Positions 11,274 to 22,960 of a stretch of DNA of 64,000 nucleotides are shown in pieces (position 1 is the first letter of the stretch; each line of letters starts with the position of its first letter). The DNA comes from Budorcas taxicolor (taxonomy: Eukaryota > Chordata > Mammalia > Artiodactyla > Bovidae). The stretch is from assembly GCF_023091745.1 (NCBI RefSeq), contig NC_068930.1:13848262-13912261 (forward strand). Direction: 5' to 3'. The notes under the pieces are model-generated. The model was not told the origin of the DNA and ran no database searches. It worked only from the letters and a program-made list of their open reading frames with translations. The position numbers were made by a program, and so were the translations under genes.

Positions 11274-12901
11274 TGGTTTAAATCATCCATAGATGGTTTT
11301 AAATTCTACATGAGATCCTGAGATTTCCTGGCTGGATCACTGGGCAAACTGGCAAGGGTCTCTTCAATATTCTCACCAATATATAACCCAATATTTTTGT
11401 TATTGAATTTCTTGGCTCCTACTTTTACATGGTGAGACTTTGCCTTAACTTTGTTAAGACTCTGTAGCTGAGGTCTAGTCTCTCTCTCTCTCTCTCTTTT
11501 TTTTTTTTTTTTTGTAGAAAAAAGGACTAGAACAGTTTAAAGTTTAAAATATTTTAGAAGTACTGGCTTCATTCCCAAACCTCCTCTTCTATATAAGTAA
11601 GGACCAGAAGAGAACTAAGTGGAATATTAGGTGGCTAAATAAAAGAATAAGAAAGCTCTTTATTACTTAATGTGAAGTTTTTTAAAATAGATAATTCTAA
11701 AAGCGAAACAATGAGCATAGCATATTTGTATCCTTGTAATTATATATGCAATTTATATATGCACATATATATTTACTTTATGTATATATACATATATTTA
11801 TTTTATCTGAATAAAATGTCTCCAGAAAGATACACAGGAAACTTATGAGAAATGATTGACTGAAACACAAGGTTGAAAGACAGATTTCTCACAATATAAG
11901 CAGCTAAGTTCTGAAGCAAATGAATGTGATAGATAAAATAAAAGTTTTGAGGTGAAATAATGAAAAAATAAATGACTTTATAAGTACATGTCGTAAGATA
12001 TTAATTGTTCTGTCTTTGTGCTACTTGAAATTATGCTATACTTTGGAAAGCACCAGAAATGATAAATATAAAATAATTTACACAGATTCTAGTGCTTTCA
12101 AAATATTCATTAAATAAGCGGTACTTAGTATTAGATGTACATTTGTTTCTTTTTAAAAATAGATCTTTCTTATGAGATACTATGTCCCACACACTCACAA
12201 AGTCTGGGAAGAAGTTGATCAAGGGTGAGACTAAATAGAAACTTAAAAAGAAGCTTCAGTGGAACTTGGATGTATCTACTACATTTCGAGAACTGGAACT
12301 CAACTGTAATTAATTAAAGATCTATTTTTGTTGAATTAGTGCAGCCACTGTGCATTTTTAGCCTCGTGCTATTATGATATCCTTAATGCCATCTCAAAAT
12401 TATTTTTAAACCATGTATTATTAAAAAAGGACTCCAACTTGGGCATTCATTAGGTTAAGATGGATAAGAATAAAGCTTTATCCTCAACAGATGCCCCACT
12501 TTGGCATAACAATCTAATTCTATTTAATTTATTCACTGGAATCCTCATCCCCTCCTGTCAAAGTGAATCAACCTGAGTGCTAATTTTTGAAGCAAAACCT
12601 CTGCGATCATTTCACTCGTGATTTAATCCAGATCTAACCTCAGGCCTTTAGAGGTTCGAGGTCAATGACCCAATTTATTGTGCCATCAGCCTCTATATCA
12701 GTAACCATGGTTATTCCTCTCAAGGTTTTTGTTACATATATTAGTCTTTGGGTGTGTATCCCTCCCAAATTATGCAGGGAAGTTAAAGGTGATTTCTGTT
12801 TGCAACTTGGAGAAACTTGTCAAGTGGTTTTGGAGTCTTTGGTAAGCAGAAGAAAAACGCATTATGTATGATCTTTGCCTCCAAAAGCAGAAACAAACAA
12901 C
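11274..12901. other. AT-rich sequence, no gene seen
   Basis: No recognisable gene or ruminant repeat. It contains a CT/T tract listed separately and an AT-alternating stretch near 11739-11806. Short frames at 12031-12222 and 12665-12871 have no motif and are not called. Confidence 0.5.
11478..11513. repeat. (CT)n followed by poly-T
   Basis: About 20 bp of TC repeats run directly into about 17 T residues. Confidence 0.95.
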
Positions 12902-12918
12902 AAGAAATTATCTGCCTT

Positions 12919-13168
12919 GAAACATATACATTACCAAATGTAAAATAGATAACCACTGCCAGTTTGAAGTATGAGGTAGGGCACCTAAAACCGGTGCTCT
13001 GTGACAAGCTGGAAGGATAGGGGAGGGAGGGAAGTAGGAGGGGTTTCAGGATGGGGAGACACATGTATACCTGCGGCCCATTCATACTGATGTATGGCAG
13101 AAACCATCACAATATTGCAAAGGAATTACCCTCCAATTGAAATAATAAATAAATTTAAAAATTAAAAA
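12919..13168 (+). mobile_element. L1 LINE 3' tail, older copy
   Basis: This matches the 3' untranslated end of a ruminant L1: CCAAATGTAAAATAGATAAC, GGTGCTCTGTGACAAGCTGG, GACACATGTATACCTGCGGC, CTCCAATTGAAATAATAAAT and a degenerate poly-A. It is flanked by AAGAAATTATCTGCCTT (12902-12918) and AAGAAACTATCTGACTT (13169-13185), 17 bp with two differences. No coding part remains. Confidence 0.85.
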
Positions 13169-13185
13169 AAGAAACTATCTGACTT

Positions 13186-15068
13186 TCTCCAATAAAAAGA
13201 AACTCAGTCATTGGCATCCATGCTGGTTGCCCAAGAGTTTTACGAAGAAATCCTAGAGCTTCCACATGCAATATGAAATCTATAAAGAAAATAAAGTTAC
13301 GGATAGTACCCTAAATGTTCTTAGAGATGAATGAACAACACATGAGCCCAAATCTGGGGACCGTATTTCACTTTTTTTGAACCCCTAGTATCTCTTTAGT
13401 CTCCTTCATCCATAGCAGTTAATACATTTCGTGAATTTCCCTTTATGTTTTAAATAATTTTCCCTTCCCTGGTGCCCCACCAGTGTGTCTGTGGAGAGCA
13501 GCACGCACACTGGAGAAAGTTTCCTTAAGTAAAGGAGAAATCCCAGGGACGTGCCGCCCCATGCAGGAATCGCTGCTCAAGGGTTTCACCTGTCCCAGGA
13601 GGAGTTAAACTGGGTTTCTGTGTCAAAGATGCTGAATGAAATCGGGGATGGAATTGTTAAAATTGGAAATGACCTATTTAACGATATGCACATTCCTGTG
13701 ATTGGTATAAATATGTCCAACTTTCTAATTCTCTCATCAGAATGAACTTGTCATACCCTTTGATGCAAAAAGTATTCTTCGCAATGTATTAAAAGAAAAA
13801 GAATCTATATCATTGATCTTTATATGATCTTTATGATTTCTCATTCTCTTAATCATAGCAACACAAAGATTGTTTATACCTGCCTGAATCTTAGGGGGAG
13901 AAAAATGGGATGGAAGTTGCTAAGAGAAATCACAGAAAAGAGCTTGCACACTGAAACAACTTATTTTGGCTCCACCACAGATCAGAAACAGAATACATAG
14001 GTACTTGATAATTACAGTGTAATGTTGGGTTGTCCTTTATTTCCCAAATTTCACTGCTGTGTGTGTATACTTTGATTTTTCATAAAATTAAATATATGGA
14101 AAATCACCTAATAATTTCTATTTCACCCTTCCTAAATTATTTAATCATTGGCTATAAATCCAAGGAAAATTCCAGGAGTTATTACTCAGGAAGGTTAACT
14201 GAAGGTTAAGGTATTTCCCACATAGAATTATATTTCACTAACGATACATGAGTACATCTTGGTATCCACTTATTTATTCTGTAAAGAGTGCATTCTGAAA
14301 TGCCCTAAAAACAAAAATGTATAGTTTAGGCAGAGCTTAACTGAACAAAATCAGACTGGAAGGACTGAAATGTATCCCAAACAGTGACTTATTACAAAAA
14401 AATGTAGATTTTTCAATTAAAGGCCCCTAATGTCTCTTCAAACGGATTTTGCGTTAGGAACTTACAAAAGTATATCTTAAATTTTGCATTTGCTTATGGA
14501 CAAATGAGTGTTTTAGTTAACATTTCATCACACTTGGCATGAACGTCACATAGTTTTGCTTTTTTTTAAAACCAAATAATATTTTGTTTTTAGAAAATTG
14601 CATTACTTTCTTTTCCTTGTTTTCTTTCTTTTTTGGATATGTGACCTTTAAGAAAAGGTTGTGCTGTATATTTCAGCCATCAAGCATTGAGAAAATTGCA
14701 TTACCAGTAAAATAGTATTCTTACTGCCAAATGTACAAATATTCACTAACAGCAATCTTGGCCTCTAAGTCCCAGAGCAGTACTTCATCACTCCAGCATG
14801 GCGGCCTTGACAGAAAACTTCCCTGAAATCCATCCACTTCTCTGTCATTCAGAGCTTTCTGATTCAAAACAGCTTGGTGAACACATAGGCTGGCTGATAT
14901 GTTGCCCCAAAGCCTGACATCCCCAGTTGGCTAGGGATTTCTCCAAGCACCTTCTGACCAAGGCTAACTGGCAGCTCTGACCACTAGGGCTGGTCTCCAT
15001 GACATTTTTGGATAAAAATTGAGGGGTTCAGAGAAATGTAATCCTGTGTCATAGTGTGTAAATAACAG
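13186..15068. other. Unique sequence, one unassigned reading frame
   Basis: AT-rich with a slightly GC-richer part at 14745-15010. Apart from the frame at 13533-13745, listed separately, I see no coding, RNA or transposon signal. Confidence 0.45.
13533..13745 (+). other. Unassigned open frame, possible exon-like segment
   Basis: A 71-codon frame opens after a TAA at 13530 and closes at TGA 13743. Its residues look less low-complexity than neighbouring frames and include SQEELNWVSVSKMLNEIGDG. I do not recognise the protein. A pyrimidine-rich tract ending in CAG at 13481-13483 resembles a splice acceptor, and GGTATAAA near 13703 resembles a donor. However, the frame is closed by TAA between that acceptor and the frame start. 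It has no ATG before the one in SKMLNE, so it is most likely chance. Confidence 0.15.
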
Positions 15069-15080
15069 AAATATGCATAT

Positions 15081-15304
15081 GTCTGCATGTTTAGCCACTC
15101 AGACCTGTCTGACTCTTTGCGACTCTATGGTCTAGAGCCCACCAGAGTCCTCTGTCCATGGGATTCTCCTGGCAAGAATACTAGAGTGGGTTGCCATGCC
15201 CTCCTCCAGGGAATCTTCCTGACCCAGGGATCAAACCCTTCTCTCTTTTCTCTCCTGCGTTGGCAAGCAGGATTTTTACCACTAGTGCCACTTGGGAAGT
15301 GCAC
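15081..15304 (-). mobile_element. Bov-tA SINE with 12-bp target duplication
   Basis: Reverse Bov-tA, somewhat diverged, from GTCTGCATGTTTAGCCACTC through CCACCAGAGTCCTCTGTCCA to the head end CACTAGTGCCACTTGGGAAG. A 12-bp palindromic-looking duplication AAATATGCATAT flanks it at 15069-15080 and 15305-15316. Confidence 0.93.
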
Positions 15305-15496
15305 AAATATGCATATATTTACATGTAAATATATATTTACATAGTTTTACTAAGAAAATGTATTTCTTTAAAAGATGTATTTTGGGGAAAAAATTTTTCA
15401 AGGATTTTTTTTTTTAATGAAGTTGCTGAGGAACTCATGTATATGTTGATAATCCCAACATGCCTAAAATTTGACAAATTTTATAAGACTAAATTC

Positions 15497-17611
15497 AGTA
15501 TCAGTATCAGTTCAGTCACTCAGTCATGTCCGACTCTTTGTGACCCCATGGAATGCAGCATGCCAGGCTTCCCTGTCCATCACCAACTCCCACAGCTTGC
15601 TCAAACTCACATCCATCGAGTCAGTGATGCCATCTAACCATCTCATCCTCTGCTGTCCCCTTCTCCTCCTGCCTTCAATCCTTCCAAGCATCAGGGTCTT
15701 TTCCAAGGAGTCAGTTCTTCTCATTAGATGGCCAAAATATTGGAGTTTCAACTTCAGCATCGGTCTTTCCAATGAATATCCAGGACTGCTTTCCTTTAGG
15801 ATGGACTTGTTGGATCTCCTTGCAGTCTAAGGGACTCTCAAGAGTCATCTCCAACAACACAGTTCAGAAGCATCAATTCTTCAGAGCTCAGCTTTCTTTA
15901 CAGTCCAACTCTCACATCCATTCCTGACTACTGGAAAAATCACAGCACTGACTAGATGGACCTTTGTTGGCAAAGTAATGTCTCTGCTTTTTAATATGCT
16001 GTCTAGGTTGGTCATAGTTTTTCTTCCAAACAGCAAGTGTCTTTTAATTTCGTGGCTACAGTCGCCATCTGCAGTGATTTAGTCTGTCACTGTTTCCATT
16101 GTTTCCCCATCTATTTGGCATGAAGTGATGGGACCAGATGTTATGATCTTAGCTTTTTGAATCTTGAGTTTTAAGCCAGCTTTTTGACACTCTTCTTTCA
16201 CTTTCATCAAGAGGCTCTTTAGTTCTTCTTTGCTTTCTTCCATAAGGGTGATGTCATTTGTGTATCTGACATTATTGACATTTGTCCTGGCAATCTTGAT
16301 TCCAGCTTGAGCTTCGTGAAGCCCAGCATTTTGCATGATGTACTCTGCATAGAAGTTAAATAAGCAGGGTGACAATATACAGCCTTCACATACTCTTTTC
16401 CCGATTTGGAACCAGTCTATTGCTCCATGTCTGGCTGTAACTGTTGCTTCTTGACCTGCATACAGATTACTCAGGAGACAGGTAAGGTGGTCTGGTATTC
16501 CCATAACTTTAAGAATTTTCCACAGTTTTTTGTGATCCACAGAGTCAAAGGCTTTGGTGTAATCAATAAAGCAGAAGTAGACATTTTTCTGGAATACTCT
16601 TGCTTTTTTGATGAGCCAACGGATGTTGGCAATTTGGTCTCTGGTTCCTCTGACTTTTCTAAACCCACTTTGAGCATCTGGAAGTCCATGGTTCATGTAC
16701 TACTGAAGCTGGGCTTGGAGAATTTTAAGCATTATTTTGCTAGCATGTGATTTGAGTGTAATCGTGCAGTAGTTTGAACATTGGCATTACCTTTTTTGGG
16801 ACTGGAATGAAAACTGACTTTTCCAGCCCTGTGGACACTGCTGAGTTTTCCAAATTTGCTGGTATATTGAGTGCAGCACTTTCACAGCATCATCTTTTAG
16901 GATTTGAAATAGCTCAACTGGAATTCCATCACCTCCACTAGCTTTGTTCACAGTGATGCTTCCTACGGCCCACTTGACTTTGCATTCCAGGATGTCAGGC
17001 TCTAGAGGAGTGATCACACTATTGTGGTTATCTAAGTCATGGAAATCTTTTTATATAGTTGTGTGTATTCTTGAGACCTCTTCTTAATATCTTCAGCTTC
17101 TGTTGGTTCATACCATTTCTGTCCTTTATTGTGCCCATCTTTCATGAAATGTTCCCTTGATAGCTCTAATTTTCTTGAAGAGATCTCTAGTCTTTCCCAT
17201 TCTATTGTTTCCCTCTATTTCTTTGCATTGATCACAGAGGAAGGCTCTCTTATCTCTCTTTGCTCTTCTCTGGAACTCTGAATTCAAATGGATATATCTT
17301 TCCTTTTCTCTTTGGCCTTTCACTTCTCTTGGATTCACAGCTATTTGTAAGGCCTCCTCAGACAACCATTTTGCCTTTTTGCATTTCTTTTTCTTGGGGA
17401 TGGTCTTGATCCCTGCCTCCTGTACAATGTCATGATCCTCCATCCATATTTCATTAGGCACTCTATCAGATCTAAACGCTTGAATTTATTTGTCACTTCC
17501 ACTGTATAATCCTAAGGGATTTGATTTAGGTAATACCTGAATAGTCGAATGGTTTCCTTACTTTCTTCAATTTAAGTCTGAATTTTGCAATAAGGAGTTC
17601 ATGATCTGAGC
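15497..17611 (-). mobile_element. RTE-BovB LINE, 2.1-kb copy
   Basis: A reverse-oriented BovB that keeps its 3' tail, C-terminal region, reverse transcriptase and linker. It is truncated in the last part of the endonuclease (GGAGTTCATGATCTGAGC at the right end). The right flank CTAAAATGAGGAT and left flank CTAAATTCAGTAT agree at 10 of 13 positions, a possible worn target duplication. Its frame is described in a separate entry. Confidence 0.95.
15524..17461 (-). pseudogene. BovB reverse transcriptase reading frame, dead
   Basis: Minus-strand pieces in coding order: linker 17461-17126 (MPNEIWMEDHDIVQEAGIKT ...), 17017-16787 (KASGGDGIPVELFQ), reverse transcriptase 16696-16079 (205 residues), and C-terminal part 15772-15524. 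In the polymerase the motif A aspartate is present (CFIDYTKAF) and motif B reads GCILSPCLFN. The YxDD box has decayed to YTND, so the first catalytic aspartate of motif C is lost. Several stops and shifts separate the pieces. The family uses this enzyme for target-primed reverse transcription in the nucleus. Confidence 0.9.
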
Positions 17612-17802
17612 TAAAATGAGGATACAAATAAACAGATTATTTCTGAGTCCTACATGGAATTATTCTATTGAAATCATGAAGAGAAGAATAATGAACAATC
17701 ATGCTATTTTATATGATTTTCCCTGGTAACCAATGAATTCAAGCAAAAAGATTTAAAGCAGCAATTTTCATATTTTTCGTAAAATTCATATAGCAACAAT
17801 GC

Positions 17803-17841
<39 letters not shown>

Positions 17842-18050
17842 TTCCTATTTCCCTTCCCTCTGTGGCTCCATCTATGACTGGGAGGGTCAAATCCATTGCA
17901 AGTTCATTTCTGGGCCAATTCTATTAAATTCTGTGATGTGAATTCATGTCCACTAGGACTTAGAACAGCAGAGACAGATTTAAGTTCTTAGGCTGAACTG
18001 GCCTACAACTGTTAGGGTAAAAGGCCAGTTCAAATCCATTAATTAGTCTA
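17612..18050. other. Unique sequence with a GT microsatellite
   Basis: No gene signal. It contains the microsatellite at 17804-17840. Confidence 0.5.
17804..17840. repeat. (GT)n microsatellite
   Basis: A pure GT dinucleotide run of about 37 bp. Confidence 0.97.
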
Positions 18051-18053
18051 ATG

Positions 18054-18258
18054 GGCTTCCCTGGTGGCTCAGTTATAAAGAACCCACCTGCAGTGCAGGA
18101 GACTGCCTGCCAGTGTGGGAGACCTAGGTTCGATCCTGGGTTGGGAAGAGGAGGGTGTAGCAACCCATTCCAGTATTATTGCCTGGGAAATCCCATGGAC
18201 AGGGGATCCTGGTGGGCTCCAGTCCTTGAGGGTCGCAGGACTTGCTGACTAAATCTCC
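18054..18258 (+). mobile_element. Bov-tA SINE, forward
   Basis: It starts with GGGCTTCCCTGGTGGCTCAG and has a tRNA-like B-box context (AGGTTCGATCC). It continues to CCCATGGACAGGGGATCCTG and a BovB-like end. The head shows a local duplication: two CCTGC...AGTG...GGAGAC blocks sit between 18086 and 18122. The frame at 18051-18248 is SINE sequence. Confidence 0.9.
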
Positions 18259-19409
18259 ACCACTAAAACTGGGGAAATACAATCACCCCCTGGAAAACAG
18301 TTACTACCTAGCTATGTTTGTATGTTTTAAGATTTAGAATTTCAGACAGTTTTGTAAATGAATTCTTGGTGGTGATAGAATAACTTTATGTAAAACAGCA
18401 TTGTGTAGATTAGCCTGTGGGCACTGAACCAAAATATTAAAATCAGTTAGAGGAGTCATGTGATTTTTGTTTAAAACCTATAGCAGCCTGAGATTCTGGA
18501 AAATAATTTTTCTTCCATAAAGGCTTTCTTCCCAGTAGTGAAGTTCCATACAAGTGTTAAATCTCAAAACAAATTAATTCATGCCTATCACTTGAAATTT
18601 TTACAATTTAGACATTTAAATATCAGAGTTCCATTTAATGGTATGAACAGGTTGTAGAGATTTGTTAATTTGAAATTCCATTTGGTAACAGATGCAATAA
18701 CTTGTCTGGCATTAAAACTGAGTTTAAGGTAATCACTGCACTTGCTCTTTTGTTCTAAGTGCTTTACAATCCTTAATTCACATAAAACATCTGTGAAATT
18801 TAGTTAGGAGTGTGGTGAGTAAAATTTAATCCCTGTTTTTATACCAGCGTGTTCTGAAACATGCTTACATATATTTCAATCTTCCTGTGTGAAAAATCCT
18901 TGTGGGAATCAACAGGAAAGTGTTTTAGTGATATTCTAAACCTTTTGGGCAATAGAAGATTAACACACTAACAGAATTAAAGCTATGCCAAGCTGGAGAC
19001 TCTTTCCTCCTTTGATTCTGACACCGATTGGAGGAACAACCACAGAAGCAAATGAAGATTTGAGGATCATTTTGGTGGCTAAATGTCTCTGCTAAAGTGA
19101 AAGCTGTTGGTTTCTTTTCTACACCATTGATTAAACGAGGCAAAGCGGAGTAAATTATTGTGCTGAGACCATCACTGTTAGGTAGAAATGGTTCATATGT
19201 GTCACGTCCTACATGCAATGAAGACAGCAATAACCAAATTTTTTCTTTCTCGGGATCCTGGGAGCAACCTCAGACTCCTTCTCAGGGCTATGTTCCCGGC
19301 ACCCATTAGCAGATAAGCAGAGTTACAAACCAGCGGGAATCTTTCTAAGTTACTGAGAAGTCAGAGATAACAAAGCATAAGCATTAGGAACACTGTCCTG
19401 TGTGGATAT
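18259..19409. other. Unique sequence, possible MIR-like segment
   Basis: No gene recognised. At 18745-18830 CTAAGTGCTTTACAATCCTT and the following text resemble the reverse MIR end pattern, with low confidence. The 101-residue minus-strand frame at 18925-19230 has no motif that I know and does not look like a known domain. Confidence 0.4.
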
Positions 19410-19423
19410 AACATAAAGGGTGC

Positions 19424-19542
19424 TGTTTCAGCTCTAAGTCATATCTACTCTTTGTGACTCCATGGACTGTAGCCCACCAGGCTCCTCTGTCCTTGGGATT
19501 TCCCGGGCAAGAATACCAGAGAGGGTTATCATTTCCTCCTCC
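19424..19542 (-). mobile_element. 5'-truncated Bov-tA SINE with 14-bp target duplication
   Basis: Only the body and tail are present: CATGGACTGTAGCCCACCAG to GGGTTATCATTTCCTCCTCC. The tRNA-derived head is missing. AACATAAAGGGTGC (19410-19423) and AACATAAAGGATGC (19543-19556) flank it with one difference. Loss of the head means that this copy arose by incomplete reverse transcription and has no internal pol III promoter. Confidence 0.92.
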
Positions 19543-19747
19543 AACATAAAGGATGCCAGTAGTAAAACTACCAAAGAATTTTATATGAAAGATATTTCCT
19601 TTCAATCCCATCTCCCTGAGTACTGTTCTGGATATATTCATCTAGCACTGTGCTCAATGGACACTGTGTCACACACACTGTGTCTTTATTTCTGTCCCAT
19701 CACATTTCACAAAGGATTTAGGATTGTTCATAGACATTTCACACATT

Positions 19748-19960
19748 TGTTGTTGTTTTAGTTGTTAAGTCCTACCCAATTCTGTTGCAACCCCATGGAC
19801 TATAGCCCACCAGACTCTTCTGTCCATGGGATTTCCCAAGAAAGAATACTTAAGTGGGTTGTCATTTCCTTCTCAAGGCGATCTTCCCAACCCAGGTACT
19901 AAACCTTTTGTTTCCTGCATTGCAGGCAGATTCTTTACCACTGAGTCACCTGGGAAGCCC
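19748..19960 (-). mobile_element. Bov-tA SINE, diverged
   Basis: It starts with a TTGTTGTTTTAGTTGTTAAG tail form and continues through GTTGCAACCCCATGGACTAT and ATTGCAGGCAGATTCTTTAC to GAGTCACCTGGGAAGCCC. Target duplications are not clear. A GT microsatellite follows 20 bp downstream. Confidence 0.9.
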
Positions 19961-19977
19961 ACAGATAGACTGTATAC

Positions 19978-19978
<1 letters not shown>

Positions 19979-20020
<42 letters not shown>
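19979..20020. repeat. (TG)n microsatellite
   Basis: A pure TG run of about 40 bp. Short frames rich in Val-Cys or Thr-His on the two strands come from it. Confidence 0.97.
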
Positions 20021-20023
<3 letters not shown>

Positions 20024-20968
20024 ATAGGATAAACAAATGATGCAGGGGCTCCTATTAAAAGAAAAAGTGGATAATGGAAAAATTTGGGTAAGATAAGATT
20101 AGGAAACAAGGTATACCATCTACAAGGTGTTATAGAGGTGATGGAAATATATCATACTTTTTGCCTTCAAGTTTACTTCCCAGGGATCAAAGCAAAGAAA
20201 AAAATGCTTTCAGTTAGACCATATGTGATACCCAAAGAAGACAGATTTTCCAGATATTGCGATGAGAGGGAAATCTTGCCTAGGGATTCTCATTTTAGAG
20301 AACCCTGTATTGTTTGATGAATGGGAAGCTTGCCAGCATCCATCCGATAATTCAAAATATTTCGTTGGATGTGACAGTACTTCTCATAGTCTGCAAAGTA
20401 GACCAGTGACCTAGCACCCATGTAAAATACAGGAAAAGGAAGTCTATGAAGAGGTAAAATATTGCAGGGGTGGGGGATATAGTTCTATTGTGATCTTTCA
20501 ATTACATAGAGTAGAATTTAGAAAATTGACATTCAAATCAAACTACATAGAGGTGATCAGTCTGGTGGGTGGGGGAGGTGGTGGTGAGTAAAATCCAAAG
20601 GGTGGGGCATACATGCTCCCATTTCTGACACAGGGAATTGTGGTCTTTGATCTGTGCTACCCATGTGCCTTCGGAGTATTGCATCTCACATTCAGGTATC
20701 TGGTATGGATGAAAGAGCAGAGAGCTTAAAAGGTAAGCATCTTCAGTAAAAATCTGGGGTGCAGATATACATGGAGCTAATGAAGAGCTTTACAATGCCT
20801 TGACAACTGATTATGGGCCACAAGATATGAAAGTCCTTTTGTCATATGGCAGATATCTTCCCCACCTCAACACAGAGGAACCAGATTCTTCCTTAGGAAC
20901 TATTCCTAGCCTGTTCTGGATGGGAAATTGTTGTGCAATGCCTCCGAGTTCTCTGCATATAGTGTTTT
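20021..20968. other. Unique sequence, no gene seen
   Basis: No recognised domain, repeat or RNA. The frames at 20084-20317 and 20800-21138 have no family resemblance, and the latter runs into a SINE. Confidence 0.45.
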
Positions 20969-20987
20969 CCAGGAAGCATTCATTTTA

Positions 20988-21263
20988 CTACTTATTTGTT
21001 TATCTAAAATGCATTTTTGGCTGCACTGGGTTGTCGCACGGGCTTTCTCTAGCTGGGGCGGGTGAGGGCTCCTCTCAGGTTGCTGTGCTCAGGCTTCTCA
21101 CTGCAGTGGCTTCTGTTGCCACCGAGCACAGTCTCTAACTGCATGGGCTTTAGCAGTTGCAGCTCTTGGGCTCCCAGGGGCATGTGGAATCCTCCTAGAC
21201 CAGAGATCAAACCCATGTCCCCTGCATTGGCAGGCAGATTCTTAACCACTGCACCAGGAAGTC
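20988..21263 (-). mobile_element. CHR-type tRNA-Glu SINE
   Basis: The reverse complement of the longer tRNA-Glu SINE shared by whales, hippos and ruminants: TTTTTGGCTGCACTGGGTTG, GGGCTTTCTCTAGCTGGGGC, GGCTTCTCACTGCAGTGGCT, and the head CTTAACCACTGCACCAGGAA ending in GTCCC. The flanks CCAGGAAGCATTCATTTTA (20969-20987) and CCAGGAAGCATCAATTTTA (21264-21282) agree at 17 of 19 positions. Subfamily name is not certain. Confidence 0.88.
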
Positions 21264-21296
21264 CCAGGAAGCATCAATTTTAAAGGATGATATATC

Positions 21297-22717
21297 CTTC
21301 AACAAAGGAGGCAAAAATATACAATGGAGTAAAGACAATCTCTTTAACAAGTGGTGCTGGGAAAACTGGTCAACCACTTGTAAAAGAATGAAACTAGAAC
21401 ACTTTCTAACACCACACACAAAAATAAACTCAAAATGGATTAAAGATCTAAATGTAAGACCAGAAACTATAAAACTCCTAGAGGAGAACATAGGCAAAAC
21501 ACTCTCTGACATAAATCACAGCAGGATCCTCTATGATCCACCTCCCAGAATACTGGAAATAAAAGCAAAAATAAACAAATGAGATCTAATTAAAATTAAA
21601 AGCTTCTGCACAACAAAGGAAACCATAAGCAAGGTGAAAAGACAGTCTTCTGAATGGGAGAAAATAATAGCAAATGAAGCAACTGACAAACAACTAATCT
21701 CAAAAATATACAAGCAACTTAAGCAGCTCAATTCCAGAAAAATAAACGACCCAGTCAAAAAATGGGCCAAAGAACTAAATAGACATTTCTCCAAAGAAGA
21801 CATACGGATGGCTAACAAACACATGAAAAGATGCTCAACATCACTCATTATCAGAAAAACGCAAATCAAGACCACAATGAGGTACCACTTCACACCAGTC
21901 AGAATGGCTGCGATCCAAAAGTCTGCAAGCAATAAATGCTGGAGAGGGTGTGGAGAAAAGGGAACCCTCTTACACTGTTGGTGGGAATGCAAACTAGTAC
22001 AGCCACTATGGAAAACAGTGTGGAGATTCCTTTAAAAATTGCAAATAGAACTGCCTTATGACTCAGCAATCCCACTGCTGGGCATGCACACCGAGGAAAC
22101 CAGAATCGAAAGAGACACATGTACCCCAATGTTCATCGCAGCACTGTTTATAATAGCCAGGACATGGAAACAACCTAGATGTCCATCAGCAGATGAATGG
22201 ATAAGAAAGCTGTGGTACAGATACACAATGGAGTATTACTCAGCCAGTAAAAAGAATACATTTGAATCAGTTCTAATGAGGTGAATGAAACTGGAGCCAA
22301 TTGTACAGAGTGAAATAAGCCAGAAAGAAAAACACCAATATAGTATACTAACACATATATATGGAATTTAGAAAGATGGTAATGATAACCCTGTATGCGA
22401 GACAGCAAAAGAGACACAGATGTATAGAACAGTCTTTTGGACTCTGAGGGAGAGGGAGAGGGTGGGATGATGTGGGAGAATGGCATTGAAACATGTATAC
22501 TATTATGTAAGAAATTAATCGACAGTCTATGTTCGATGCAGGATACAGCATGCTTGGGGCTGGTGCACTGGAATAACCCAGAGGGATGGTATGGGGAGGG
22601 AGGTGGGTGGGGGGTTCAGGACTGGGAACTCATGTACACTCGTGGTGGATTCATGTCAATGTATGGCAAAACCAATACAGTATTGTAAAGTAAAATAAAG
22701 TAAAAAAAAAAAAAGAA
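21297..22717 (+). mobile_element. L1 LINE, 5'-truncated, 16-bp target duplication
   Basis: About 1.4 kb from the last third of ORF2 through the 3' untranslated region (ATGGTATGGGGAGGGAGG, TCATGTCAATGTATGGCAAA) to a poly-A of 13-14 residues. TAAAGGATGATATATC flanks it perfectly at 21281-21296 and 22718-22733. The target text AATTTT/AAAGG fits the TTTT/AA-type preference of the L1 endonuclease. A perfect duplication and short clean poly-A indicate a fairly young insertion. Confidence 0.97.
21299..22284 (+). pseudogene. L1 ORF2 C-terminal part, two stops
   Basis: A single reading register runs from 21388 to 22284 with only two in-frame stops: TGA at 21580 (tryptophan expected) and TAA at 22033 (lysine expected). 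It contains the C-terminal Cys/His cluster of L1 ORF2, spaced C-x3-C-x7-H-x4-C in CWRGCGEKGTLLHCWWEC. It ends with the WYRYTMEYYSASKKN region. The endonuclease and polymerase domains were never copied in, so it cannot act on its own. Confidence 0.93.
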
Positions 22718-22733
22718 TAAAGGATGATATATC

Positions 22734-22960
22734 AATTTCAAAATCATATAAGTTTGATAACTTATGGCAAAAACAAAGTTCAACAAGTTACTTTGCAGGA
22801 CTTCTCAAAGCCAAGAGCAGTCAGGTTTTCTGATGCTGATTAAATTATTGTCCCCTCTTTTCACAAAGTGCTTTAGTGACATAACTTTCTACAGCAGTCA
22901 TAGTACAATTCAATGAGTATTTTAGCCCAGAACATTATTTTAGTAGACATTGTGGACTTT
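22734..22960. other. Short unique stretch
   Basis: No feature recognised between two L1 pieces. Confidence 0.4.

Noticed and set aside
18054..18140. Possible tRNA gene
   Set aside because: The tRNA-like text is the head of a Bov-tA SINE. It has no foldable complete cloverleaf and is followed by the SINE body.
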